DNA from: Montifringilla adamsi
Taxonomy: Eukaryota > Chordata > Aves > Passeriformes > Passeridae
NCBI GenBank assembly: GCA_017590115.1
Contig: JAGGNK010000114.1
Location: 1,748,867-1,812,866 of the forward strand
Length of the DNA stretch: 64,000 nucleotides
Direction of reading: 5' to 3'
The position numbers and the translations under genes were made by a program. The notes below the pieces were generated by a model. The model searched no databases, was not told the origin of the DNA, and saw nothing but the letters and a program-made list of their open reading frames with translations. Of the stretch, positions 1-13,083 are shown in pieces (the first letter of the stretch is position 1; each line of letters starts with the position of its first letter).

Positions 1-299
1 TCAGTAGTTCATAAATGAAATCTTTTATCTTTCCTGCCTCCGTTCAGCTAAAGATGTAAACAGGACACGTTGTGTAATTTTTCTAAGCAGAGCTTGGCTG
101 ATGGTGGCTGCAGCTGTTAATCAAACTGAGTAAATGTAAACATTTGATCGTCTAGAAAGTATGGAAAGGTATGCTTTGTTCTCAGTTGAAATCAATCATG
201 CTGACCCACCAGAGCATTGCAATATGTCTTCTGGGCTATCATCTGAATTAAGAGCTATCGGGTAGACAGAAATCCAGCTCAGAGTTTTGGCTCTGACAG

Positions 300-360
300 T
301 AAAAGCAAGGCTGCAGGTGAAGCAGCAGATCAATTTGCCCAGAACTTTCCAGCTCACCAG
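300..360 (+). CDS. Weak candidate internal exon, unidentified
   Basis: A 61-bp block lies between an AG acceptor (ending gctctgacag) and a CAG|gtaaaa donor. Two of its three frames are open. One would encode a 20-residue stretch beginning KSKAAGEAADQF and end on a codon boundary. That end phase would fit the first block of the plus-strand trio at 10.8 kb. No protein family is recognised and the block is short enough to arise by chance. It is listed only because it is the one upstream segment with both splice sites and a compatible phase. Confidence 0.1.
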
Positions 361-2012
361 GTAAAAATCTCATTTCAGGGTAAAATGTTCTACTGCTAAG
401 ACAGAAAGCTTTGTATGAAGTGAAGACATCTAACTGGCAGGCTGCAGTGATGTGCTGGCCAGGTCAGAGATTTATACTAGCCTGCGGCATGATTAGGTCA
501 CTGGCAACCTGTGGAAACAAAGCAGGTTGCACTACAAAGTAAAGGAGCTGCTTTCTAGGTCCTGAAAAGAGGGTTTATGTTTGCCAAAACATTCAGAAGT
601 ATCATAAACAGCCAAATAGGGACTGACGTAAGTTCTTTATCTGAGACGTTTTATCTTGTCTGCCAAGTCCTTAGCTCCTGAAACAAAGAAACTCTGTCTT
701 TGCTCATGCAGAGCATCTACAGCCAAAAGCTAGAGGTGACTGACTTTGCCCTGTCAAGCTGCTCTCGGTGCCTACCAGATCTCTCCCAGAGCCACACTCC
801 TGGCACAGGCTCAGAGCCAGGGCAAGCCTAAGAGAAGAGAAGGGGCCACTGGCAAGCACTGGTACCAGAGGTGATGAAGGGGGTGAAAGTGTCATCCCCA
901 CTAGTCTCCAGGTGCTGCTTTCTTAGAAGAAAGACCAATTCTGCTTGGGACATGCAAAAACAGGAGCGGGAATTGAGAACAGAAATCCAAGGGGACCCAA
1001 AGAGGGACAAAAGGGCCAAGGGAGTCAGAGAAACATTGGTATTTTTCAAAGCATAGGACAGGCAGCTGTAGGTGGAAGGGGTTTTGTGAGGCCATATGAC
1101 TTCCTAGAGAGCTAAATGAGATCTGTGAAGGCATGCTTTGGGCTTCGTTTGGCCACTGTATTAAAGTAGGCAGACCTGCACTGACTGGGTACTTAATTCA
1201 GAGGTTGAATTTTGCAGGTCACACCCAAGTTTCCTGTAGGGATATGCATTTGCATTAAGGACAGCTTGTTTGGGGGCTAAAAGAAGATGGCATCAGTTTT
1301 CTTCATAGCTGAGTGGGACCCTTCCAAGGCCAAATGGAGACACTCAAGTGAAAGGGCAGCAGGGATCCAGTTAGTACAAGACAGGTCCTTTACTGTGGTA
1401 ATCACCACCCTCACCATTTGGCTTTGCAAATGCTTTTTTGAATTACAACAGTTTACAGCATGAATAATTTCCCCCATCTTTTATCACTTTTTCATCATGA
1501 TTATTATTTTGTCTCTATTGGTTTCCTCCCTGCATTTTTTGAAGTGCTTCCAGACAATCTGGTTGCCCAGCTTCCTCGGCTCACATATTGTTGTATTTCC
1601 TTGGAGCAGCTGGCTGTTTCCTTATAGGGACACAGTTGGTGCTGGTTAGTGGATTTCTCTATAACAGACATCTGAGAGGATTCCCTCCTCTTTGGAAATT
1701 TTCTTTCCATTCTGAAACATCTTTGCTCTTTCTGCCTATGTACACAGTCAGTTGAAAATGCAACTTGCTTTCAGAAGGAGGTTGGGTTTTATTGGTTTGC
1801 TTTAGTGACTGAAGTCATACGCAGATCTCACAAGTTGAGTCCTGTATGGAGCAACACCTTTAAGTTAACAAAATAATACTTATAAAACTTATGATTTTTA
1901 GAAGTCTGAGTTACGAATCAGGTTCTATTTAATGAACATTCTTGGATGAGCCATACTATATAAACCAACAGTTTAAAATTAGGCTTAAAAACCAGACTGA
2001 TGTTGCTTAAAA

Positions 2013-2047
2013 TCTTATGTTGCATTCAAAAAGAATGCAACATAAGA
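2013..2047. repeat. Perfect 15-bp inverted repeat, 5-nt loop
   Basis: The left arm (tcttatgttgcattc, 2013-2027) and right arm (gaatgcaacataaga, 2033-2047) are exact reverse complements around an AAAAA loop. It would form a short hairpin in single-stranded DNA or RNA. It lacks the length and bulges of a typical animal microRNA precursor. No transposon termini or target-site duplications were seen beside it. Confidence 0.9.
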
Positions 2048-5000
2048 GCCTCAGAGCTGTTCTTTCCTATCAATATTAGACTAAGAATTTCCGAGCTTGA
2101 AAGAAATCCTCCTTTCTATAAAACCCTCAACAAAAATAGGGCAACCAGGCAAATACAATAGCTGCAGTGGGTGAACAACTCATATTAAACATATATCTCA
2201 TCTGGGCCATGATGAAGACTTCTATTAACAGTTATGTACAAAAATCTTCAATGTTAAGAGATCAAGAAGCAAAAATGCAACTTTTCCATCCTGAAGTCCT
2301 AAACTTTGAACCCTTATCATGAAAACAATGGAACATTCTCCTGTACACAGCTCCCCTAGGGGATGAACTCAATGTTGCTGAGCAGGAGGGTACTATTAGA
2401 AATGAGATGTAGTCCCTGAAGAGATTTGCATAGACTATATAGCGTACTTGCCCCGTCAGAAAAGAAAGGATGTCTCTGGTTCAAACCCATGGTAGCAAAC
2501 TTACAGAACCAATTAAAGAGGAAAAATATGATCAACAGGAATTGTAAGAGGAGAAAATAGAAAGAATTTAAGATATTTTCATTGCATTCTTATACCACCA
2601 GACAAAGCCGACTTCTGTCCTGAAATTCTAAAGCTGAGAATGTCTTTGTCCTTCTGATACTAATTTTAAATAAATCTTTGAAAACTGAGAACACTTCAGA
2701 AAACTGAAGTGTGCTAATGTTCTGCCAATATTTAAGAAAAGTGCTACACAGTGTTCAGACAAACAAAATACTTGATCTAAATTTGGTCTTGGATAAAATA
2801 ATAGTGAAATTTATACAGGTATCAAATGATGGTTAAAAGTACAAAGCTATAAATTCTGATAGCATGATGCTGAATACATGGAATGTTATTGTTAAAGAGA
2901 AGTTACATACATCTTTGATACAGTTTCTAATGACCAAAGCAAAAGATTTGCATGATGGAGCGTATTTAGACTTTTTAAAGTCATTTGCTGAGTCTGGCAA
3001 GGTATTTGAAGTTAGCACTGCAAGGAATGTGTTTTAAATAGATTCAGGACTGTGTGTGAGATGAATCTGATGAAACTCATTGAAAAAGTGATCATCCCTG
3101 GAGAATTATTATCAAATAACTTATTTAAGAAGGCACACTGCACTGAGCCATTGTTTGGCTGGCAATCTTCAGTGTATCCATAATATAGAGGGAAAATACA
3201 AAATGGATAAAATCTGCCAGTGGATCAAAACTGGTGGTCTTGTGCAAAAATGAGAACATGGCAGCTGGAGAACACACAGTAGGCTTACAGCTAATGATTA
3301 ACTGCAACATGAAACTGGAACACAGCTGGGGAGACCTAGAAGTGTAGCAGTGTGATTTTGCTTTGAACTTGTCAGACACTGAAGATTCAATGCTGCTCTC
3401 AACCAGAAAAAGATGAAAAAAAATTAGAGAGCACAGGTAAAAAAAGAATACCAGAAACAATTGAAGAAATAGACAAATTATTTATATGGTAGCATTTAAA
3501 CCGCTTCAGCTGTTTAGATTATCAAAAAGATGGGTTTTGGTTGCATAATTTGAATAACTTCATGTCTGGGGCAAAGCAAATACTACATTTTTATTTAATC
3601 CATACAAGAAAAGATAATAATCTGTAGTCATATGTTTTTATCAGTGCTCAAGGAAAAATACCAAGGGAAGTGGTGAGTTCTTCATCTCATGCAAGTCGCA
3701 GGGTGCCTTTGACAGTAGCGAGAATGAATGAAGTGACAGGAATGGGGAAAAAGGAGCTTCTCCACAGCACAGGCATGGGACCTGAATGCCTTTAAATCCA
3801 GCCTAACCCAGTGTTGACAGGAAAGGTGCTTGGCCATATTGCTTCACTCAGATCCTTTCCAGGAGGCAGTTAGTGAATACTGGAAAAACCTTATACAATG
3901 ACCTCAAAGTTGTTCTTACTTTTTCAGTAAATTATAGTAAAACTGGTAGATTAATAACAAAGTTTCAAGCAAGAAACCTTATGTCTGTTCCCCCATCCTT
4001 GGCTCTCCAGCTATTAGTTTTCATTAACAGAATGCAGTTATATTTGAGAAGACAAGGATCTGGGTGCTGGTGACATCCATCACCAACACTTAACTCCATG
4101 TCTGCAGAATAATCCAGTGCAGTGGATAAGACATACAATAGAATTGTGAGCCATCTGCATCTGCTCTAAACTTTTTGTCATCCAGAAGGAGTTACAAGGA
4201 CAATGGCATCTTCTGCAACTCTGCATGAGACCAGAAAAGCTCTAAATTGTCCTTCCTTCCTCCCTTTTAACATTTCCATCTTGACTGGTGTGTCTAAAAA
4301 TGTTGATTTAGGTGCAGAGGTGATTATTTCTTAAAGTGACAGAGTTGTGAGAATCAGTTAGAAGCTTAGAAACATAACAAAACTTTGCTTGAATTGAGTG
4401 CTAGCTAGTGTTTCAAACTCAGGAGGTGCCCTTGGGATGGGTATTTTGCAGTTGGCAGTCAATTGCCTCATAACTCCCCTCAATTTATTCTTAAAAATAA
4501 ATCAAGCAGTAGAGTATTTATTGAGTGTTGGGTAATTGATGAATAAATGCTATTATTTTCTTTTAAACAGAGAGGCAGTTGCCAAAGTTGTGTCTGACAG
4601 CCAATTTAGACTTAGGGGAAATTGGAGGTCTGGGGTTCTCACCTGGACAAGCAAAGTTAATTGGATTTGGGAGATGAATGCTAATAGGAGTTCATTCTCA
4701 TCACTAAAGTTGTGGTTACATAAAAGGGTGAATTCATAAGAAAGGTATTGAGAACCCAGGGGAAGCTAGAAAAGATGTGTATTTGGAATGGCCAATGTTT
4801 CAAGCCCTTTAGAGGAGGTTGTGTACAGATTTGAAGGTGATCATGCTGAGAGCGTGGGAGGCTGCAGACCTGCTGTGGAGCCATGGGCTTGGGATAGTTT
4901 TGTCTTGGTGCAAAGCACCTTTGAATATTCAAGTGAGTGTTTTGGAGTTGCTGTGCAACATATCCCTCTGGTGTTGAGGAAATGCAAACTTAAATTTGGT

Positions 5001-7323
5001 GTTGCAATCCATGATGTCATGGGAACATTATATGGTGAGATGCATATCTGCTTTGTGGTCTTCTTTCGAGCAGAGCTCATCATAGGAGGATGGTAAGTTT
5101 TTTAATAGTTCTCATACTGGGATTTAATTGGGTTACTCTGTTCATGGAGTCTGCTCATTTTTCTTTTCTAGCACAGGTGAGTCACTAAAGCCATCTGCTT
5201 TATCTTTTATGTTGGGTGCCTAAAAAGTAAATTTCACCTTTACAGCTTTCTTGACAACAGAAAAGGATCAGAGTTTTAAAAGCCACTTTAAACATATTTT
5301 CTGGAAGTGCTGTTATTTAAAATAAAATCTTAGTGTCAGCTGGCATTTTTTTCCCAGTTATAACAATTTACAGGCTCTTCATGGGTTTTGGTCTCTGTGC
5401 AGCATGCCTACAGGGGAATTTTTGGTCAGAACTGGGAATAAAAGACTGAGAATCAGACTTTGTTTGCCACCTCCTGATGGCAGGGTTATTTTAAGAAACT
5501 GTTAAATACCAGGTACATGCTGCTGGTTTTAGTTGTTTCTGTGAAAAATGAAGCTGGTCCTTGAGGAATTTGTTCTGTTACTCAGAATTATGTTAGCAAA
5601 GACATGAGTCACCCTTTTTCTGGCTGAGAATCTAGGCACTCTCCACAGAATGATCTCTGAGATGGCTATCAATAACCTCAGATCTCAGCAGGGCTTCTCT
5701 TCTGTCCTGTGGATGACATAGCACAAAGAGAACGTGAGTGGTCTGCCAGAGCCTGTGCGCCAGCATCAGGGAATGCTGCACATGGCTGCACTTTTCCATG
5801 CAATAAATAAATACACTTACTGTGAAGCACAGATTATTTTACTGCCAGTAAATAGATGCACAGAGCATTTTAAGGCAGTGTGCTGTACCTAGAATTCACA
5901 GGGTGATTCCTGATGAAAAGAACAGGTCAAGACTAACCGTCTATCCCACACTATGTGCCAAAAACTAACCGTAAGCAACTACTGCACTAACTCTGCAACA
6001 TATTTTGGTGTTAATACCGAGCTCTGTTTTCCATCTCCATCTGAATTTCTGCTCTCTTTTCAATGTGGTGAGACAGTTGTCCAGGAGCACTGTGTTAGTT
6101 CATATCAGTTATAGACAGGATGAAAAATGAGTGAGAATTGCACTATCAAGGGGGAGCAAAGTCTATACAGCAGAGGAAGAGTTAATTTCTGCCCAGAGCA
6201 AAGGTACTGAAATTGAAGTACACAAATTCAGTTACTTTCTATAATTTCATAACAAAAAATGAAGCCAGAGGTAATGCCATTTTGCCATAGATTCTCACTG
6301 AACTACAGCTCATTAGTTACTTTATGCTGCTTAGCAAGGTCTGTTTATGGGTACAGAAATTCAGCTGATACAATGAGTCCCTTCTCTCCTCACAGACATC
6401 CAGTATTCTTGCCTATCTGACCATGTCCTGTGGGTTTGCCATCTGTGTGCTGTATACAGAGCTGAGCACATATGCTTATTTGAGGAGGAAAAAACCTGTT
6501 GAGATGCATTCCAGCTACACTGAAATTGTATGGGCTACTTCAGGCCAGGCCTGAAAATATTTCACCATGATTCACACTACCTTTTCAGTGTTTTTATGAG
6601 ACCAGAGACCAGAATCATGGAACTCGGGTCCAGGATTGTTTGAAATGCCACATTTGAACAGTATGGTTGAAATCTCTTTTTGTCAAAGCCATGGCTCTTT
6701 CAAACCCTCTATTTTGACATAGACTAAAATGACCTTCCCAAAACGTCTTCCTACATGCATCATTCCCATGGTCCCTTGCTGATACCATACATATATTGCA
6801 CCCTTGTGCTGAACAACAGGTGATGGAGGACAGTGGAAGAGCACTTGATCATCGGTATGGAGCCTTGGAACATGTCCTGGATGCTTTGAAGGGCCAGCAG
6901 AAAACCATGGGGTAGCTGACAATCAGATTGGGGTTGCTCATGAGCAGATTGGTATTTCCACTCTGACAGGGACCAAGGGTGCCCTGGGATGAGGATTTTA
7001 CCCCTCTGTTTGCTCTGCTGTGTAATGACCTCCTGAGGTCCCAGAGACCCTTCCTTAGCTTATATAAAGTTAATTCAGCACAGATAATATTTACATATTT
7101 TGTGTTACATGTTTGTTCACTTTTTTCATACAATCAAGTCTTTATTAACTCTGATGATAGGATCTAGCCATGGTATTTCACAACACATTCTGTGTATCTA
7201 CAGTGAAATGGTGCATTTATGATAACAACATAAGCAGGCAGATAGATACAAATACCCAAGCAGAGGTTTTCCAAATCTTTTATGGCTTTCAATAAATTTT
7301 GGGTTTGGTTTAAAGGCACTTAC

Positions 7324-7428
7324 TTATGATCCCCGAATGGTTTTCCACCGTGATTGCCTTCAGACTTGATAATTTCCCCTTTATTATGAGAACAAACCAT
7401 TGAGACAAAAGCCATCCCAGGATTTGGT
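7324..7428 (-). CDS. Candidate minus-strand exon, unidentified
   Basis: Read on the minus strand, this 105-bp block encodes 34 full codons (PNPGMAFVSMVCSHNKGEII and onward to GGKPFGDH) and ends at a consensus donor (CATAA|gtaagt). The frame is open from a TAA just upstream. It contains two CpGs, unusual for the surroundings. The weak point is the acceptor, an AAG after a short pyrimidine run, where CAG or TAG would be normal. The phase pattern would be 2 in and 2 out. No family is recognised. It could be a real exon of a long-intron gene or a chance open frame. Confidence 0.22.
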
Positions 7429-7812
7429 CTTACCCAAAGCAGCAGTTGGTATTATTTCCAGTGCATAGTTCAAAGTACACAAATCACCAGTTTAAAACTA
7501 TAGCTTAAGACTCCATTCCAGGCACAGTGAATATTATGTTCACTTTACTCAAGATATATTTCCTCAGCAGCACGGGAATATAGTCTTGACTTGGTCTCCT
7601 ATTTCCATGAAATTCTTTGTTTAAGTCATTCCACAGTGAATTTTGTAGGCAAGGAGCCAAGTAAGTGAGTGAATGAATTGTTAGCAAATTTTTGACTGCA
7701 CTCAATAGTAAATGATCTCAACTTCTTCCCCATTTTTAGATCTTTACATGACTTTATGCAAAATGGAAGGATTGTTTAGAATGTCTCATATTCATCTGTG
7801 TTCTCTGTACAG

Positions 7813-7834
7813 ACACATACACACACACACACAC
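7813..7834. repeat. (CA)n microsatellite
   Basis: A short, slightly interrupted CA dinucleotide tract (acacatacacacacac...). It may be length-polymorphic. Confidence 0.9.
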
Positions 7835-9371
7835 TGATTTCCAGAATTTCAAGTCAATGTGTTAGCCAATGAAACTTCAGGGAGGCACAGCTTTCCATCT
7901 TAGGAAAAAACACTGATGTGCAACTGGACTAATATTTAATACATGCAAATTCTAATCACAAACCGACAGGGTTTTTTTTCACCTGAAACATTGAGGATCC
8001 CCAACTGGCTTCCTCAGATTTCAAGGATTATGAAAATGCAACCGTTGTTAAGACACACTAGACTGTCCTCAGCAAAAAGTCTTGCTCTCTTGGCACCAGA
8101 ACACCCATCTCCCTGTCACCTTGCAGGCACTTGAAACCCTACAGATTTGCCTTCTCGCCTTGACTAAAATAACAAATTGGAAACCAAGCTGGAACAATAA
8201 ATTTTTCCCCACAGAAAGTTTCTGCACACACAGGAATGAAGCAAAGGTATGAAGTAAAAGAAAGCAATTAGGAAATTAATTAATTGACATCCTGAGATAA
8301 ACAAGAAAGCTTTAAGAGAAATCCAATCAGCCCGTTTAACAGGAATGAATAACATGACCAAACTCAACTAAGACCCCACCAATAACAGCAGCATCTTTCA
8401 CAGATTCTAGGCAAGCTAAGTTCAAGCCAGCAAAATACTTTCCAGTTTATAAAAGTTTTAAAAACTGCCAGGGGATATGTCCTGGCCTTCACAGTAATGG
8501 GGCGAGAATGAGCTCCAGCAAATCACATGGAAAAAGCATAAGGGGAGCAGATTTTCCAGGCATTAATTCAGTGTAAAAGGGGGTCTCCCTTCCAATATTA
8601 CAGAGCACTTGTGTGTTAGTGGTCTCCTTTCTCACATCGCTGAGCCCTGTTGGATGGATTGCAGGGGGTCCCTTTCCAAATACCCCTAAGTCCAAAGAAA
8701 AGGAAAGCTCTCTTTTCTAGTATCAATCAATTATTAGAAAGTGGATATATAGAGGGTCACAGGTTTTGCTGGAGAGGGTTTTTTTCTTCTGGAGGAGAAG
8801 GCAGGAATAGCTATAAGGACTTTGGCACATGATCCTTATGGAAAAAAATATGACAGATTTTAATAGAGTGATAGTCTTCCTACAGAATTCAAAAGTCAAT
8901 TTGTATAATTGTATAGAAGGGATGTTGGATAATATTTCTATTGCACTTTTTGGGCTTCACTCATTACATTCCAAAGGATTTTTCCATAAGTGAATTAAGC
9001 TGAATATAGTGTATTGGATGCCTCTACATTTCACCTACTGAAATACCTCTGAGTGAGCTTTACAAATACAGAAGGTCTTTAAAAGTCTGCAGGTATACAA
9101 TGTGCATTCCCTTTTGCATGTTTCCATAATGTTGATGTGTTAGATCTTGTGCAGTTTTCTTGTAGTGTATTTTCATGATCTTTTAATTTGAAATAGCCAA
9201 ACAAATCAGCAAATCAGATAATAATAAAAAAATCCTATGCTTTTTCTGTTTTATTGCTATTAGAGAGAAGCAGTTAGTGTTTTTGGCTGTCTTATGGGGA
9301 CAACACAAACAACATGATCAGTTTGTGTAGATTGCCACGAGATTGCTTTGCATAAGAAATGCTATTTAAGC

Positions 9372-9467
9372 TTACAGAAAAACCTCTACAAACACTCATG
9401 TTTGTTTGTCATATTAGTTTTACAGAAAAACCTCTACAAACACTCATATTAGTCTGTCATATTAGTT
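9372..9467. repeat. 48-bp tandem duplication, two copies
   Basis: Two adjacent copies of a 48-bp unit start with ttacagaaaaacctctacaa at 9372 and at 9420. They differ mainly in the middle, where gtttgtttg in copy 1 corresponds to atattagtc-like sequence in copy 2. Both end with tgtcatattagtt. The high identity suggests a fairly recent local duplication by slippage or unequal exchange. The frame stays open through both copies (9359-9637), a by-product of the 48-bp (16-codon) period rather than evidence for a gene. Confidence 0.9.
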
Positions 9468-10818
9468 TTCTTAGACTTCATGTTCACTCTGCACCAAGCC
9501 TTCTGCTATTTCCCTCCACCTTGCTCAAAGGGAGTGTGCGGGGCATCCAGGCTGGGTCTAGAGAATATTTAACAGTTCCGTGCCCTGAAACAGATGTTGA
9601 GCACCTGATATTGATGGCTTTCAGAATCATCTTGTGAGTTTTTTGGACAGATATAACCAGAAATAGATGGCTAAAACCAGTGAAATTAATTATTCTGGGA
9701 AGATGTCTAGCAGTCTCCATTGTGTGTTGGAGTTGTATTGATAACTAAATAACTTAGCTTGGATGTCTATGGTTTTGAGGTGAATCCAACCCTAAGCAGA
9801 CACAAATGCACTGGACATGGTCAACAGTTCTACAGGGTTCCTCAGGAGGAATTCTCTCTAGAAAATCTAGAAAAGAAAACATTTTTTCTCACACATATTG
9901 TTTTTTTAAAGCTGAGAACTCCTTAACACACTTGGATGTGCCTTATAGTGAGAAATAACCAAAATGTCTAGTTCAAACTTTCCTAACTGACTTAACAAAG
10001 TAAATAACCAAGTTAGCATTTTTATTGTCTCCCATTGTTCCTGTATTTCCTCCTTGACCTTTCAGCTACTCAGAAATCTAAAACAAGTTCTTCTGCTTTC
10101 CACTGTGTTACAGATAACAGTTTTTTAACTGTAGGCTTTGAGCTGTGCAGCTCTAATCCAACAACCAGCTGCTGAGCACTACTGTGGTCAAGTGTGCTCA
10201 TTTTCCAGGCCATGAACAAGTTAGAATATACTTCACAGTACAGAACCTGTGGATGTTTACATCCTAACCCTTCCTGCATCACAGAGCCCTTCCTATATTT
10301 GTTTGCTTTGTAAGAGCTGGAAGAACAAAAGGCAAATTTTAGCTTTCCTGCATCCTCAAATCTTCCATTTGCAAAACATAATGAAATCTATCAAAATAAT
10401 ATCAAAAGAGATTTAAAAAAAAATAATATTTGTGAAATATCCAAGCTTTGGCTTATTTCTCTAGATACCTCAGTCTTCCTGACAAATCATATGCACCAGG
10501 AATGTCCAGGTGCATCTTCTGCAAGGAGAATTTGGGCTAAGGGGGGTTGGGTATGTTTGTGTTGTTCCTTGAAGAGTGAGGCATTATAGCTATTGCTGTT
10601 GGCTGATCCTTCACAGCGCATAAGCACAGGTTATGGGATGAAAGGCATCCTGGACATCTAAAATCAAAATAACTTAATAATATTATCAGGACCCAAATCA
10701 GATTCAGCTAAGGAAATTCAGGAAGAAACCATGGGTTGGTTTTAGTTCAATGTGGGATGCAACTTCTTTTGTTTTTTCATCTTTGGTAAAAGTACAAATA
10801 GCAGTATGTGTTTTCCAG

Positions 10819-10873
10819 GATAATAGCAAAGCTGGAAGTTTCTGCCCCTTAAAACTCTTCTGCCGTGGGCAAT
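10819..10873 (+). CDS. Candidate internal exon of a plus-strand gene
   Basis: A 55-bp block lies between a good acceptor (tgtgttttccag) and a consensus donor (GGCAAT|gtaagt). It begins on a codon boundary and encodes DNSKAGSFCPLKLFCRGQ plus one base. That leftover T joins the TC that opens the block at 11706 to make a Phe codon, so the two are phase-compatible. The predicted peptide has three cysteines and no recognised motif. It would be the first visible exon of a three-exon 3' gene end; upstream exons were not found. The support is splice signals and phase only, so chance remains possible. Confidence 0.3.
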
Positions 10874-11705
10874 GTAAGTGTAGCTGGTACAGAGGCTCAC
10901 AGGGAATGTGTCAAAGGCTCAGAGACCGACATGAGGTTCATTCTGTGCTAAAAATTGCTAAGTAGGTTAGGGCTGTCTCAGGAGGAATATATATTGTTCA
11001 TATTTTCCTTCTTAGTTAATTTGGGATGAACATTTTAAATTTATATTTGGAGGCTGTTCTGCAACTAAAGAAAGCATTTGAAGACCTAGAAGTTGCACAG
11101 AAGTTTAGTGCCTTCTGTAAAATGCAGTAGTATACTGCTTCTATTTTGCTAATTGTCCAAATGCTCCACATTAAAAATATTAAAAAATTAAATTAATTAA
11201 TTTTTTTTTACTTTTTATCATTTTACATTTCTGAAATAAGCACAGTACAGATTTCTTTCATACTGCCTAATTCCATTCTAATATCTTTGAATCCAGAGAT
11301 TACTGAAAAATTAATTAAAATAATTTCTTTTTTATGAGTAGAAGAAATATTTTCTAAAATAAAAAGTGGAAAATCACCTGTAAAACCTTCAAGAGAATTT
11401 GTACAAGATAATCAGGTTTTATGTGCATATTGTTGGAGAGAAATTTCCTATTGTTTCCCACTGAAAACCTCATTTTTACTGCTCAACCTGCAAATACCAC
11501 CACTGTAGTGTAGTTAAATAATGCAACCATACAATGGTCAGTGCTGAGTGACAGTGTGGAGGGGCAAGATTGCATGATTGAAAGGTACAAAGTTGAATGC
11601 TCAGCTTTATTTGAACCATCCAAATTTCTGGAGTTTGCAGGAATGGGTCAGAAATCTTTTGAGAAGACCATTTCAGGCGTGATTTATGATGTTTAATTTT
11701 TGCAG

Positions 11706-11748
11706 TCAAGATGGGGAAAACCCATTTGAAGATTAGTCAGAACCCCAG
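11706..11748 (+). CDS. Candidate internal exon of a plus-strand gene
   Basis: This 43-bp block follows an acceptor with a T-rich tract (taatttttgcag) and ends at a consensus donor (CCCCAG|gtgagt). In the frame continued from 10819-10873 it encodes KMGKTHLKISQNP plus AG. The AG pairs with the A that opens the block at 13084 to give an Arg codon. All three blocks thus splice in frame. The AAGATGG context could alternatively serve as a start codon, making this a small protein's first coding exon. No family is recognised. Confidence 0.3.
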
Positions 11749-13083
11749 GTGAGTGGATTTTGATCAACCCCAAATAATGGACTATGTGGTACATGGTCTC
11801 TCCTTTGCAATAACCACAAGTCTCATGTTTGTATCTGGTTTAATTTCATGCAGGAAAAAGATATTGCCTGGCAAGTAGAAGAGGTCCTGAGGGACTGCTT
11901 CTGCAGTTCTGAAAACATATAAAGTGCTAGAGCTGACCTCTGCTTCCATTGCATGCATGTGTGCAATGAAGATTTCTACTTTTCTTTTTGCTGTGGAGAT
12001 AACCAGAAAAGTAGAAACTTTCAGCTTGCAAGCCTGTCTCTGGAACTCTTACTATAAAGCAAGACTTCTTCTAGTCCAGATTTTGTGGGCTTAGGGTCTG
12101 TTGCTGTAAAAACTACGGGCTTGTGCCATCTCTCCCCAGAAGAGAGATACCTGACAAATCTATGGCTCTGTATAAGCTGTAATAAAAATAAATCCAGTGG
12201 GTCTGGGGTGATTGCTTATTTTTCCACCAGGAAATGCTCTGTGGAAGTGGAAATAGAGCTGAACTCCTAGAGTTAGGAGTTGCATCTGAATTGGGAATTA
12301 CTTATGCAGGGCAGATGGATGTGTATGCTTTTATGGTGTGTACCCTAATCCTGCAGATTTTAGGATTCACCACAGGAAGTGAAAAAGTATGTTGTAATGA
12401 GGCAAATGCAGCTGCTACAGCTCAAGGAGAGTTGAAACAAAGTAGTGTAGAGAAATATTTAGGACACTAAACAGTGAACAGTGCTGTTACCTTGGGCAGC
12501 CCACATTGCTTGCTGTACAGAGACACAGTGAACAATCTCCACTCTCAGCAGTGGCTTAAGAAATTCTCCCACTGAATCAAAAGAGGCACAGACTCCTCTG
12601 CCATGCAATGCCTGCAATGATGGTATGCAACAGATGCAATTACCCTCAAAATTCCAGCCTCACATCCTAAAAGTAAGAGGTATCATCTATTTTAGATTGG
12701 GGGATATAGTCAGGCATGTCACCTCCTAACCTACCTTGGCACTGGGACTGAAAAAAGGACTTACATTCCCAAAGCTGGACTAAGTGTTCAATTTTGTCCT
12801 GGTGTACTTTGCAACAGGAGGTTTGGGAAACACGTATTTCATTTTTCTGCAGAAAAACCACTGTCCAGGTGTGAGTTCCAGCATGTGAGAGGGTGGAGAC
12901 AACAGGTGAGCCTTGCCATGAACCTTGTGGGAAGCACAGGCACAGCCAGACACACCGTGCTGCTGCTGACAACCTTGGCACTTAACGAGGCTGGCCGTGC
13001 TCTTCTGAGAGGAGCTAACAAGTGAAGCATTTTATTGGCATCACACGGTGTAAACATGTTACATGCTATTTATTTTCTTTCAG

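Larger units (their letters stand above)
1..7300. other. Unique AT-rich DNA, no gene supported
   Basis: Apart from the weak exon at 300-360 and the hairpin at 2013-2047, no transposon, RNA gene or convincing exon was seen here. The 102-codon plus-strand frame at 4788-5096 ends beside a good donor (GGATG|gtaagt). It has no strong acceptor and no recognisable domain, so it is treated as chance. A strong acceptor at about 6394 (tctcctcacag) opens into about 50 codons ending in TGA, with a hydrophobic start and a basic RRKKP cluster. No partner exon was found for it. Confidence 0.5.
7429..10818. other. Unique AT-rich DNA, no gene supported
   Basis: This stretch holds the (CA)n tract at 7813-7834 and the 48-bp tandem duplication at 9372-9467. 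A 60-codon frame at 8650-8832 contains a phrase loosely like the start of a retroviral reverse transcriptase domain, but the match is too short to call. Nothing else was recognised. Confidence 0.5.

Noticed and set aside
4788..5096. 102-codon plus-strand frame ending by a good donor
   Set aside because: No convincing acceptor, no domain, and the opposite strand is also open across it.
8650..8832. Frame with SPKKRKALFSSINQLLESGY, loosely like the start of a retroviral reverse transcriptase domain
   Set aside because: Only about 25 residues resemble the pattern, no catalytic motif follows, and no LTR or other retroviral part is nearby.
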